Positions 26,028 through 34,698 of a stretch of DNA of 64,000 nt are shown here, in pieces. This stretch comes from Mesorhizobium loti (GTDB taxonomy: Bacteria > Pseudomonadota > Alphaproteobacteria > Rhizobiales > Rhizobiaceae), in contig AP017605.1 of the NCBI GenBank assembly GCA_002356515.1, positions 2,790,001 to 2,854,000 on the forward strand, in the 5' to 3' direction. The notes below the pieces were generated by a model. It did no database searches. It saw only the letters and a program-made list of their open reading frames with translations, and was not told where the DNA came from. How positions within the stretch are numbered: position 1 is the stretch's first letter; every line of letters starts with the position of its first letter. The translations under genes were made by a program, and so were the position numbers.

Positions 26028-27161
26028 TCAGATCACGTAGGATCGGAGAGGCTCGAAGCCGTTGAACGCGACCGCCGAGTAGGTGGTCGTGTAGGCACCG
26101 GTGCCTTCGATCAGCACCTCGTCGCCGATGGTCAGCGACAAAGGCAGCGGATACGGCGTCTTCTCGTACATCACGTCGGCCGAATCGCAGGTCGGACCGG
26201 CGAGCACGCAAGGCGCGGTCTCCGAGCCGTCATGGCGGGTGACGAGGGGATAGCGGATCGCCTCGTCCATGGTCTCGGCCAGACCGCCGAACTTGCCGAT
26301 GTCAAGAAACACCCAGCGCACATTGTCATTGTCGGCCTTCTTCGAGATCAGCACGACTTCCGACTTGATGACGCCGGCATTGCCGACCATGCCACGACCC
26401 GGCTCGATGATGGTTTCCGGAATGGCATTGCCGAAATGCTTGCGCAGCGCCGAGAAGATCGCTTGGCCATAGGCCTGGGCCGCCGGCACGTCACGCAAAT
26501 AGCGCGTCGGGAAACCGCCGCCCATGTTGACCATCTTCAAGACGATGCCTTCCTCGGCGAGCGTCGCGAACACCTTCTTGGCGTCGGCGAGCGCACGGTC
26601 CCAGGCGGTCAGGTCGGTCTGCTGCGAGCCGACATGGAACGACACGCCATAGGCGTCGAGGCCAAGGCCCTTGGCATGGCGCAGCACGTCGACGGCCATG
26701 GCAGGCACGCAGCCGAACTTGCGCGACAGCGGCCATTCGGCGCCCTCGCCATCGGTCAGCACGCGGCAGAACACGCGCGCACCGGGAGCGACGCGGGCGA
26801 TCTTCTCGACCTCCTCGACGCAATCGACGGCGAACAGGCGAATGCCGAGCTGGTAGGCGCGTGCAATGTCACGCTCCTTCTTGATGGTGTTGCCGAAGGA
26901 GATGCGGTCCGCGGGCGCACCCGCGTCCATCGCCATCTCGACTTCGGCAACGGAAGCGGTGTCGAAGGACGAGCCCATCGCAGCAAGGAGGCGCAGGATT
27001 TCCGGCGCCGGGTTTGCTTTCACCGCATAGTAGATCTTGGAATCGGGCAGCGCCTTCTCGAAGGCGCGGAAATTGTCGCGCACGACATCGAGGTCGACGA
27101 CGAGGCAGGGGCCGGACGGACGTCGGGTGGCGAGGAAGTCGAGGATGCGCTGGGTAGCCAT
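26028..27161 (-). CDS. odc: Ornithine (lysine) decarboxylase, alanine-racemase fold
   Basis: PLP enzyme that makes putrescine from ornithine. The 377-residue product has the PLP lysine in YYAVKANP (Lys48), HVGSQ, EPGRGMVG and the active-site Cys325 in GPTCDSADV. This is the eukaryote-like fold-type III decarboxylase typical of rhizobia. ATG 27161 follows GGAGAAA. A long leader precedes it. Its product feeds homospermidine synthase encoded at 55107-56552. Some members also act on lysine. Confidence 0.92.
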   Translation of the reverse strand: MATQRILDFLATRRPSGPCLVVDLDVVRDNFRAFEKALPDSKIYYAVKANPAPEILRLLAAMGSSFDTASVAEVEMAMDAGAPADRISFGNTIKKERDIARAYQLGIRLFAVDCVEEVEKIARVAPGARVFCRVLTDGEGAEWPLSRKFGCVPAMAVDVLRHAKGLGLDAYGVSFHVGSQQTDLTAWDRALADAKKVFATLAEEGIVLKMVNMGGGFPTRYLRDVPAAQAYGQAIFSALRKHFGNAIPETIIEPGRGMVGNAGVIKSEVVLISKKADNDNVRWVFLDIGKFGGLAETMDEAIRYPLVTRHDGSETAPCVLAGPTCDSADVMYEKTPYPLPLSLTIGDEVLIEGTGAYTTTYSAVAFNGFEPLRSYVI

Positions 27162-27470
27162 CGGGTTTCTCCAAACACGCCTTTCGGCGCGCACAAGGGT
27201 GCGGACGCGGGCTTTCGGCCTCGCGAACACGCGGTCAAACAAAGGCGGGACGAAAATTCCATGGAACCAGCCGGTGGAGACCCCGGAACCATGAAACGCC
27301 GTCTCGCGGCGATGGACCTCGGCCTTGCCCGGCTTCGGTCCGCTTTGTCTGCCTTGGCTTGGATTGGGAGAACCCCGTTCCGCACTGCCGGCAATGAAGG
27401 TGTGCCTCTTCAGTAACCCCGGTCTTTGGACAACCGGCAGAGAACCAGAAAGGCCCGCACCGTCGTTGCT
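27162..27470 (-). ncRNA. Candidate speF-type leader upstream of ornithine decarboxylase
   Basis: The 543-base gap before the next gene on the plus strand contains no supported coding gene. On the minus strand it forms an unusually long GC-rich leader directly before the decarboxylase ATG. Alphaproteobacterial ornithine decarboxylase genes are known to carry a conserved structured leader (the speF RNA motif). I assign this by position and length; I could not fold or align it. The exact 5' end is not known. Two open frames run through it into the decarboxylase (see findings). Confidence 0.5.
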
Positions 27471-27704
27471 TCAAGGTGTCCTCGGGCTGGCGGTTGGCCG
27501 CTAGACCGACTGGAGGGGTTAGCTCCAGTTACCTTACCGATTTCCCTCACCATTCGAGGATCGGCGGACACCCACAGGCACGTGCGACTTTGGGCAAGCG
27601 CGATATATGGCTGGTTGCCGTCACAATCAATAAAAATCGTATCCAAGGTTGTAAAATTTCTGGCATCGAACAATGTTGAGGCAACCGTATCCGGATATCG
27701 AACG

Positions 27705-28901
27705 ATGCCAGGCACGCACGGCCCCTATAATGCCTTCCTCGATCTCCGCCAGATGCCGGTGGCCCATGCCGAACTCGGCCCGCTCGCCGGCCTGCGGCTG
27801 GCGGTCAAGGATATCTACGACGTTGCCGGCTACCGCACAGGTTGCGGGAATTTGCAGAAATTCGCCGAAAGCCATGCCGCGTCGCGCACGGCACCGGCCG
27901 TGCAGGCGATTCTCGATGCTGGCGCGCGCTTCGTCGGCAAGACGCAGACCGACGAACTGGCCTTCGCGCTGTTTGGCCAGAACGCGCATTTTCCGTTTCC
28001 AGTGAACCCGGCGGCCCCCGACCGCGTCACCGGCGGCTCGTCGTCCGGATCGGCGGCGGCGGTGGCGGGCAGGCTGGCCGACATTGCCACCGGCTCCGAC
28101 ACCGGCGGCTCGATCCGCGCGCCGGCAAGTTTTTGCGGACTGATCGGGCTGCGCACCACGCATGGCCGCATCTCGCTCGATGGCACGATGAAGCTGGCGC
28201 CGAGCTTCGACACGTTCGGCTGGTTCGCCGACGACATCGAGACCTACGAGACGGTCGGCAAACTGCTGCTTGGCCGCGACCCGCACCAGCATTCCCTGGA
28301 CCGCCCGATATCGCTCCCTTGGCTGGACGAGATGGTCGCCCGCCCCGCGATTGCCGAATATGCCGGCATGAAGGGACTGGCGAGCGCGGTTTTCGGCACG
28401 CCGGCGACGTTAACCATGCGCTTCAGCTCTTCCCCTGATGAGCTCTACTGGTGCTTTCGCCGGCTGCAGGCCAGGGAAGCCTGGAGCGTGCATGGCGACT
28501 GGATCATCAGCGGCGAGCGCGACCTTGGACCCGGGGTCGAGGAGCGTTTCGGCTTTGGCCGTGCCGTCGATGACCGGACAGTGCAGGCCGAAAAAGTGCG
28601 CCGCCTGACCTTCCGCGGCGAACTCGGCGCCCTGCTCGGCAAGGACGGCTTCCTTGTCCTGCCGACGGTGCCCGGCCCGGCGCCCTATGTCGACTCGACG
28701 CCGGAGCAGTTCCAGGCCTATCGCGAGCGGGCGCTGCATCTTCTGTGCCTGGCCGGCCTCTCCGGCTTTCCACAGATCACCTTGCCCATCGGCTCGGTTG
28801 CAGGCGCACCGTTCGGCCTTTCGCTGCTTGGCCCTTCCGGCAGCGACATTGCCCTGATACGGCTCGGCCGAAAACTTCTCGACGCAGCACAAAGGGCCTG
28901 A
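27705..28901 (+). CDS. Amidase signature family enzyme
   Basis: Hydrolyses an amide bond using a Ser-cisSer-Lys triad, 398 residues. The triad is visible: Lys in LRLAVKDIYDV (about residue 32), Ser in GGSSSGSAAAVAG and the nucleophile segment TGSDTGGSIRAPASFCGLIGLR. It is shorter than GatA (about 480) and has no GatC/GatB neighbour, so a catabolic amidase is likely. ATG 27705 gives the family start, but no strong ribosome site is visible. A LysR gene follows 3 bases later. Confidence 0.85.
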   Translation: MPGTHGPYNAFLDLRQMPVAHAELGPLAGLRLAVKDIYDVAGYRTGCGNLQKFAESHAASRTAPAVQAILDAGARFVGKTQTDELAFALFGQNAHFPFPVNPAAPDRVTGGSSSGSAAAVAGRLADIATGSDTGGSIRAPASFCGLIGLRTTHGRISLDGTMKLAPSFDTFGWFADDIETYETVGKLLLGRDPHQHSLDRPISLPWLDEMVARPAIAEYAGMKGLASAVFGTPATLTMRFSSSPDELYWCFRRLQAREAWSVHGDWIISGERDLGPGVEERFGFGRAVDDRTVQAEKVRRLTFRGELGALLGKDGFLVLPTVPGPAPYVDSTPEQFQAYRERALHLLCLAGLSGFPQITLPIGSVAGAPFGLSLLGPSGSDIALIRLGRKLLDAAQRA

Positions 28902-28904
28902 ACC

Positions 28905-29804
28905 ATGGACACACTGACCCGCATGCGCGCCTTCATCGACGTCGTCGAGGCCGAGGGCTTTTCGGCGGCGGCGCGCAAGATCGGCCGCTCCAAGGCGCTG
29001 CTGTCGAAATATGTGCGCGAACTGGAGGACGAACTCGGCGCGCTGCTGCTCAACCGCACCACGCGCCAGTTCTCGATGACGGAGGCCGGCCACACCTATT
29101 ACCGGCGCGCCTCGGAGATCGTGCGCGAGGTCGACAGCCTGGCGGACGCCGTGCGCGAATCCTCCGGCGACGTGCGCGGCCGGATCAAACTGTCAGCGCC
29201 ACGCACTTTCGCCGACGCACCGATCGGCCAGTCGCTGATCGACTTCGCCAAGCAGCATCCTGACATCGTGCTCGACATCCAGCTCGACGACCGCTTCGTC
29301 GACCTGGTCGAGGAAGGCTTCGACCTCGCAGTGCGCATCTCGCGCCTGGAGAATTCGTCGCTGATCGCGAGACGCCTGGCGCCGTTTTCGATAAGGCTCT
29401 GCGCCTCGCCCGAGCTGATCGCCAAGCATGGCATGCCGACGCGGCCGCAGGATCTCGGCCACATGCCCTGCATCGTCGACACCAATGGCCGCGGGCTGAA
29501 CAACTGGGCGTTCAAGGGCGACAACAACGATCAGCTGAGCGTCGCCGTGTCCGGCCCGATCGAGGTCAACAGCCCGATGGCGGCGCGAGCCGCCGCTCTG
29601 TCAGGGCTCGGATTTTGCATCCTGCCGGATTTCATCGCCGCGCCCGACCTCAAGAGTGGCCAGTTGGTGACGGTGCTCGACGACCGCATCCTGTCCGGCG
29701 GCGGCATCTTCGCCGTCTATCCGCATCGCCGCTATCTGCCGGCCAAGGTCCGCGTTTTCGTCGACTTCCTGGTGCAATGGTTCAGGACGCGTGAGGTCGC
29801 TTGA
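28905..29804 (+). CDS. LysR-family transcriptional regulator
   Basis: DNA-binding regulator, 299 residues. The winged helix-turn-helix is at residues 1-60 (MRAFIDVVEAEGFSAAARKIGRSKALLSKYVRELEDELG), and the rest is the periplasmic-binding-like effector domain. Starting 3 bases after the amidase stop on the same strand, it is probably co-transcribed, unlike most LysR genes, which are divergent from their targets. Controlled genes unknown. Confidence 0.9.
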   Translation: MDTLTRMRAFIDVVEAEGFSAAARKIGRSKALLSKYVRELEDELGALLLNRTTRQFSMTEAGHTYYRRASEIVREVDSLADAVRESSGDVRGRIKLSAPRTFADAPIGQSLIDFAKQHPDIVLDIQLDDRFVDLVEEGFDLAVRISRLENSSLIARRLAPFSIRLCASPELIAKHGMPTRPQDLGHMPCIVDTNGRGLNNWAFKGDNNDQLSVAVSGPIEVNSPMAARAAALSGLGFCILPDFIAAPDLKSGQLVTVLDDRILSGGGIFAVYPHRRYLPAKVRVFVDFLVQWFRTREVA

Positions 29805-29825
29805 CCTGCCTCGGGCTTGTTGTTG

Positions 29826-29872
29826 CGTGCGTGTCGTAGTCCCAAAACCGCTGCACACTTTTGGGTGACACG
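29826..29872. repeat. Tandem palindromic repeat, unit 1
   Basis: Unit of about 47 bases: CGTGCGTGTC, then CCCAAAACC, a loop, and CACTTTTGGGTGACACGC. The ends GCGTGTC/GACACGC and the inner CCCAAAA/TTTTGGG make a stem. A near-identical unit follows at 29883-29930. Confidence 0.8.
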
Positions 29873-29882
29873 CTTTAAGTCT

Positions 29883-29930
29883 CGTGCGTGTCATTCCCCC
29901 AAAACCGCAGCACACTTTTGGGTGACACGC
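29883..29930. repeat. Tandem palindromic repeat, unit 2
   Basis: Second unit, differing from the first at only a few positions in the left arm and at one loop base, and separated from it by 10 bases. Both units are REP-like and lie upstream of the DUF1007 gene. Confidence 0.8.
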
Positions 29931-30005
29931 ACTGGCGGTCCCATTTTCGCCCCCTTTCTGGTAACTTTCGGTTTCTCGCCAAAGCCAAGGGAATCGCGAC
30001 CGGGA

Positions 30006-30674
30006 ATGCACCTCAAACGGCACGCAATCATGCTGGCTTCGGCCTTGGCGGCGACCTTTACCGCGACGGGGCCGGCTTACGTGCATCCGCACGTCTTCGC
30101 CGAGGCCCGCCTCGACGTGATCCTGTCCCCGGATCACCAAAGTGTGAAAGCGCTGCGTCATCTCTGGCGCTTCGACGACCTGTTTTCGAGTACGGTGATG
30201 ATGGAGTTCGACAAGAACTCCGACCTGAAGCTTGACGACAAGGAGCTGAAGGATGTCGCCGACACCGTTCATGCCTCGCTGGCCGAATTCAACTATTTCC
30301 AGCTCGTCACGCAAAACGGCAAGGACGTGACGATGACGCCTCCACCGCATCTGATGGCCAATTTCGACAACGACCAGCTGATCATCCTGTTCGAGTCCGA
30401 GCCCAAGGCGCCGATCAAGCTGACCGGCACGATCGACATCGGTGTCTACGATCCGACCTTCTATACAGCGATCGACTTCACCGAGGATTCCAACATCACC
30501 GTTGAAGGCCTGCCGTCGAACTGCACCAGCAAGGTGATCCGGCCGGATCCGGATGAGGCCATCAAGGAAAACCAGAAGACCTTGACGGATGCCTTCTTCA
30601 ACGACCCGACAGGGACCGACATGAGCAAGATCTTTGCCACCAAGCTCGAACTGACCTGTCAGCCAGAAGGATGA
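30006..30674 (+). CDS. DUF1007 family periplasmic protein
   Basis: Exported protein of 222 residues with a signal peptide (LKRHAIMLASALAATFTATGPAYVHP) and the DUF1007 hallmarks HPHVFAEARLDVIL and LRHLWRFDDLFSS. Members are regularly encoded beside NicO-type nickel/cobalt exporters, as here, where the stop overlaps the next start by four bases. The two conserved His after the signal peptide could bind metal. The biochemical role of DUF1007 is unknown; a metal-export accessory role is inferred. Confidence 0.85.
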   Translation: MHLKRHAIMLASALAATFTATGPAYVHPHVFAEARLDVILSPDHQSVKALRHLWRFDDLFSSTVMMEFDKNSDLKLDDKELKDVADTVHASLAEFNYFQLVTQNGKDVTMTPPPHLMANFDNDQLIILFESEPKAPIKLTGTIDIGVYDPTFYTAIDFTEDSNITVEGLPSNCTSKVIRPDPDEAIKENQKTLTDAFFNDPTGTDMSKIFATKLELTCQPEG

Positions 30675-31876
30675 AGCCGGTGACGAAACCGTCCCTGCGT
30701 TTGGCATTCGGCCTGTTGGCCCTCGCCTTTGTGTCGATGCATTTCGCCAACGCCGCGCACGCCCAGAGTTCGCTCGGCATCGGCGTCAATGACGGCACGG
30801 CCCCGACCACCGGTCCGTTCGCCCACATCCTGATGTGGATCAATCTCAGGCAGCAGGAATTCTACCGCGCGCTGGCGACGGCGATGAAGGCGATGCGCGA
30901 GGACAACAGCAAGCTCTGGGTGCTCATCGGCCTGTCCTTCGCCTATGGCATTTTCCACGCCGCCGGCCCCGGCCACGGCAAGGCGGTGATCTCGTCCTAC
31001 ATGGTGGCCAATGAAGTGGCGCTGCGGCGCGGCGTCCTGTTGTCCTTCGTCTCGGCCCTGCTCCAGGGCCTGACGGCGATCGCGGTCATGCTGCTCGCCT
31101 ATTTCGTCCTGCGCGGCACCACCGTCTCGATGACCGACGCGGCCTGGTTCATGGAGATCACGAGCTTTGCCCTCGTCACCCTATTCGGTGCCTGGCTGCT
31201 GTGGCGCAAGCTCGGCCCGTCCATCCTGCGCCTGTTCGGCAAGGCACCCGCCTACAGCCTGTCGGCGGCGCACGCCGGCCATTCGCACGGTGGCCGCTCG
31301 CATGCAGGCCATTCGCACGCAGGCCATTCGCATGCCGCGCACAGCCATTCGGCGCATGCCCATTCGCACGCGCTGCACGGGCATGACCACGACCATTCGC
31401 ATGACCATCACGGCCATGGCGCCCATGATCATAACCACGGCGCGCACGATCATGCGCATCATGACCATGCACATCACGATCACGCGGCGGGCGAGGTCTG
31501 TGAAACCTGCGGCCACTCGCATGCACCCGATCCGGCGCTGCTGTCGGGCGACCGTTTCGACTGGCGCACCGCCTGGTCGGCGGTGGCCGCCGTCGGCATT
31601 CGCCCCTGCTCAGGCGCGCTGATCGTGCTCAGCTTCGCCCTGCTCAACGGGCTCTGGCTCGGCGGCCTGCTGTCGGTGCTGGCGATGTCGCTGGGCACCG
31701 CCATCACCGTCTCGGCGCTGGCGACGCTTGCCGTGACCGCCAAGAACTGGGCGGTGTATTTCGCCGGCGAAGGCCGCATGGGCAACCGCATCCATTCGAT
31801 CGTCGAGATCGGTGGCGCGGCCTTCGTGTTCCTGTTCGGGCTGCTGCTGCTGTCGGCGAGCCTGACCGGCGCCTGA
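30671..31876 (+). CDS. NicO-family nickel/cobalt exporter with His-rich loop
   Basis: Inner-membrane metal efflux protein related to RcnA/NicO, 401 residues. Helices flank the motifs FHAAGPGHGKAVISSYMVANEV (about 95-116) and GIRPCSGALIVLSFALLNG (about 311-329). Between them, residues about 200-290 form a very His/Asp-rich loop (repeats such as AGHSHAGHSHA and HDHAHHDHAHHDHA) ending CETCGHSHAPD, a probable metal sensor or sink. ATG overlaps the DUF1007 stop (ATGA). Nickel or cobalt is the likely substrate; zinc cannot be excluded. Confidence 0.88.
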   Translation: MKPVTKPSLRLAFGLLALAFVSMHFANAAHAQSSLGIGVNDGTAPTTGPFAHILMWINLRQQEFYRALATAMKAMREDNSKLWVLIGLSFAYGIFHAAGPGHGKAVISSYMVANEVALRRGVLLSFVSALLQGLTAIAVMLLAYFVLRGTTVSMTDAAWFMEITSFALVTLFGAWLLWRKLGPSILRLFGKAPAYSLSAAHAGHSHGGRSHAGHSHAGHSHAAHSHSAHAHSHALHGHDHDHSHDHHGHGAHDHNHGAHDHAHHDHAHHDHAAGEVCETCGHSHAPDPALLSGDRFDWRTAWSAVAAVGIRPCSGALIVLSFALLNGLWLGGLLSVLAMSLGTAITVSALATLAVTAKNWAVYFAGEGRMGNRIHSIVEIGGAAFVFLFGLLLLSASLTGA

Positions 31877-32022
31877 GTAGCGTCAAGTGTCTGCTCTGAG
31901 ATTTAGCTCCTGATTCCGTCTGTCAGGCTCTCCAACTTGCCATTTCTCAGAATGGCGAAGAGACTATTTTAACGAGTTGTCGTCTTTCGTGTAAGCGTGT
32001 CAGGCTCGTGCGGTATCTCGCA

Positions 32023-32376
32023 ATGAACAAATTCTTCAGGATGTTTTTGTTGCGTATGACGCTCGTCATCCCGGCCGTCGTTGCAGGAGTGGTATTTCGC
32101 CCCTTTTGGCGATCTGCCTGGGGACTACCCACATTTGTTTTTCTCGTCTGGGTCGCAACGTCAATAGCAATAATTTGGATGGGAAAAGGGACCCGACATT
32201 CCTTCTTTTTCGGGATCATTGTAGGGAGCATTTTTGCATTGTCTCTTGTTGCGGTAGCTCTTACCAACAGCGCACTTGTCGGAATAGGGTTATTGCTGGC
32301 TTTGCTTTACGTGGGAGCAAAGACGAAATTCTTCGCGCGGTGGATCGAAGAAGCAAATTTTCGTCCGAAAAAATAG
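32023..32376 (+). CDS. Small AT-rich membrane protein
   Basis: No family recognised. The 117-residue product (GTG 32008 would add five residues) has three or four hydrophobic helices: MFLLRMTLVIPAVVAGVVF, LPTFVFLVWVATSIAIIW, FFFGIIVGSIFALSLVAVAL and ALVGIGLLLALLYVGA. Base composition and codon use are clearly more AT-rich than the neighbours (many TTT, AAA, ATT codons). No operon partner: the next gene converges. Likely an acquired gene or a membrane orphan; function unknown. Confidence 0.6.
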   Translation: MNKFFRMFLLRMTLVIPAVVAGVVFRPFWRSAWGLPTFVFLVWVATSIAIIWMGKGTRHSFFFGIIVGSIFALSLVAVALTNSALVGIGLLLALLYVGAKTKFFARWIEEANFRPKK

Positions 32377-32390
32377 CGCGGCAGCAGATT

Positions 32391-33368
32391 TCAAACGCCA
32401 TCCTTGCCGCCTAGTTCATCCTCGATATGCGCGCGGATGATCTCGTCAAAGCTTCTCTCGGCGCTGAAGCCGAGCTCCCTCGACCGCCGCGCCTCGAACC
32501 GGGTCGGCCAACCCTTGACGATCGCCCAGATTGTCTCGTCCGGCTCCTCGCGGATCAGCTTCACCACTTTCGGCCCGGCGATGCGCTCCAGCGCTTCGAT
32601 CTGCTCGCCGACGGTGACGGCGACGCCGGGCATCGTCAGGTTGCGGCGCGGACCGACGGCAGCACCGTCGATCCCGGCCGCATGGATCAGGAAATTCACC
32701 GCCGAGCGCGGGCTGGCATGGGTGTGCACGACCGAGCGCGGCACCGGCAGGATCGCTTCTTGCCCGCTCAATGGCTCGCGGATGATGCCGGAGAAGAAGC
32801 CGGAGGCCGCCTTGTTCGGCTTGCCGGGCCGCACGCAGATCGTCGGCAGGCGGATGCCGATGCCGTCGAAGAAGCCGCGCCTGGAATAATCGGCGAGCAG
32901 CGCCTCGCTCATCTGCTTCTGCGTGCCGTAGGAGGTCAGCGGCGTCGGATGGAACTCGTCCGGGATGACGTCCGGGAACGGCGCGCCGAACACGGCGATC
33001 GACGAGGTGAAGACGACGCGCGGCGCAAAGCCCGCCAGTCGAATGGCATCGAACAGGGCGCGGGTACCGTCGAGATTGACGCGGTAGCCGAGTTCGAAAT
33101 TGGCTTCCGCCTCGCCCGACACGATACCCGCGAGATGGAAGACGACATCCGGCCGCGACGCGACCAGGCTTTCGGCGGCACCTGCCTCGGCAAGGTCGCC
33201 GGTATGGGTGTTGATGCTGACGCCGTCCATGGCCGGGGCCTGCGGCGGCACGATGTCGTGCAGATCGAGCGCGGTGATCTTTTCGCCGCGCAACGTGCCG
33301 TCCTTGGCCAGCCGGGCGATGAGCTTGCGGCCAACCATGCCTGCGGCGCCAGTGATCAGAATGCGCAT
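32391..33368 (-). CDS. NAD-dependent epimerase/dehydratase, DenD-like
   Basis: Extended short-chain dehydrogenase, 325 residues. The N-terminal NAD motif is MRILITGAAGMVGRKL with GxxGxxG. A catalytic Ser-Tyr-Lys set is suggested by FTSSIAVFG and SYGTQKQMSEALL. The sequence resembles D-erythronate dehydrogenases and related sugar-acid epimerases. Twelve bases after the stop of a two-helix membrane protein gene on the same strand, so possibly one transcript. Substrate not determined. Confidence 0.82.
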   Translation of the reverse strand: MRILITGAAGMVGRKLIARLAKDGTLRGEKITALDLHDIVPPQAPAMDGVSINTHTGDLAEAGAAESLVASRPDVVFHLAGIVSGEAEANFELGYRVNLDGTRALFDAIRLAGFAPRVVFTSSIAVFGAPFPDVIPDEFHPTPLTSYGTQKQMSEALLADYSRRGFFDGIGIRLPTICVRPGKPNKAASGFFSGIIREPLSGQEAILPVPRSVVHTHASPRSAVNFLIHAAGIDGAAVGPRRNLTMPGVAVTVGEQIEALERIAGPKVVKLIREEPDETIWAIVKGWPTRFEARRSRELGFSAERSFDEIIRAHIEDELGGKDGV

Positions 33369-33380
33369 GTCAGATATCCC

Positions 33381-33593
33381 TTACTTGCCCTGATTTTTGC
33401 GCTGGCTGCGCGCACGCAGCCAGAACACGAGGAAAAACGCCAGCACGAAGACAATGCCGAAGATGCCGGCGAGCACGGTCGAAAAACTGCCGAGTGCCAG
33501 CATCACCGTCGGCAGATAGAAAGCGGCAATGCCGAACAGCAGCATGATCCAGACCGCCGCGATGGCCGCATTGCGCGTGTCACGGTCCATCAT
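33381..33593 (-). CDS. Two-helix small membrane protein
   Basis: Unrecognised 70-residue protein with two hydrophobic helices (NAAIAAVWIMLLFGIAAFYLPTVML and VLAGIFGIVFVLAFFLVFWL) and a basic C-terminus RARSQRKNQGK. It precedes the epimerase gene by 12 bases. The start is one of two adjacent ATG codons. Confidence 0.6.
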   Translation of the reverse strand: MMDRDTRNAAIAAVWIMLLFGIAAFYLPTVMLALGSFSTVLAGIFGIVFVLAFFLVFWLRARSQRKNQGK

Positions 33594-33682
33594 GCCGCAC
33601 CGGAGCGGCGGTCGTTCGTCGGGCTGGGTTTCAAAGCTGGAGAACTCCTGAGGCAGGTCCGATCAATGGTCATCAATCGAGC

Positions 33683-34666
33683 CTAGTGATGGTGGCTGTG
33701 ATGCGCGGCCGCATCGTGCTCATGCTCGTGATCGTGCTCGTCACCGTCATCGGCGCATTGGCCGAATTCCGGTTCCACGGTGGCATGGCTGATGCCGTGC
33801 TCGCTGGCAAGCCGCTTCTTGATGGAGCTGACCGCCTGATACGCATCGACGCCCTCATCGAGGCAGGCATGCAGCGTCGCCATATTGCTTGACCCATCTA
33901 GCGACCAGACATGCATGTGGTGCACTTCGCGCACGCCCGCGATCGTCGTTTCCAGGTCCTTGGCAACCAGATCCCGGTCGAGGCTTGGCGGCACGCCCTC
34001 GAGCAGCACATGGGCGGCGGCGCGCATCAGCGACCAGGCCGTCGACAGGATCAGCAGCGAGACCAGCACCGACAGGATCGGGTCGATCGGCGTCCAGCCG
34101 GTCGCCAGAATAACCACTGCGGCCACGATCGCCGCCGCCGAGCCAAGCAGATCACCCAACACATGCAGGATGGCGCCGCGCATGTTGAGGCTCTCGCGGT
34201 CGCCGCCATGCAGCACCAGGAAGGAGCCGATATTGACCAGCAGGCCGAGGATCGCCACCACCAGCATTGGTCCGCCCAGCACCGGCGTCGGCGTGAGCAG
34301 GCGCCCCCAGGCCTCGTAGACGATCCACAGCGCTATGACGAAGATGGCGATGCCGTTGGTGTAGGCCACCAGTGTCTTGACCCGGCCGAAACCGTAGGTG
34401 AGCTGGCCGGTCGCCGGACGCCCGGCAAGATGGAAGGCATACCAGGCAAGGCCGAGCGCGATGGCGTCGGCGAGCATATGACCGGCGTCGGCCAGCAGCG
34501 CCAGCGATCCGGTGAAGAGGCCGCCAAGCGCTTCCGCCACCATGAAGCCCGCCGTCAGGCAGGCGGCGATCAGCACGCGTTTCTTGTCGGTCGAACCATG
34601 CACATGGCCGGCGCCGTGATCGTGCCCATCGTGGTCATGCCCGCTATGGTCGTGGGTGTCCGCCAA
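33683..34666 (-). CDS. Cation diffusion facilitator (zinc/cobalt exporter)
   Basis: Proton-coupled metal exporter of the CDF family, 327 residues. It starts at TTG 34666 with AGGAG six bases upstream. The N-terminus is His-rich (HDHSGHDHDGHDHGAGHVHG), followed by six helices with the metal-site signature LLADAGHMLADAIALGL and a C-terminal cytoplasmic domain with HVWSLDG. The C-terminal tail is again His-rich. With NicO at 30671-31876 it makes this stretch a metal-export neighbourhood. Confidence 0.9.
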   Translation of the reverse strand: MADTHDHSGHDHDGHDHGAGHVHGSTDKKRVLIAACLTAGFMVAEALGGLFTGSLALLADAGHMLADAIALGLAWYAFHLAGRPATGQLTYGFGRVKTLVAYTNGIAIFVIALWIVYEAWGRLLTPTPVLGGPMLVVAILGLLVNIGSFLVLHGGDRESLNMRGAILHVLGDLLGSAAAIVAAVVILATGWTPIDPILSVLVSLLILSTAWSLMRAAAHVLLEGVPPSLDRDLVAKDLETTIAGVREVHHMHVWSLDGSSNMATLHACLDEGVDAYQAVSSIKKRLASEHGISHATVEPEFGQCADDGDEHDHEHEHDAAAHHSHHH

Positions 34667-34698
34667 TGGCAGCTCCTGTCATGCGCCCCAAGCCGGAC

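Noticed and set aside
31272..31520. Short tandem DNA repeats in nicO that look like a CRISPR or microsatellite
   Set aside because: They encode the in-frame His-rich loop of the exporter and have no spacers.
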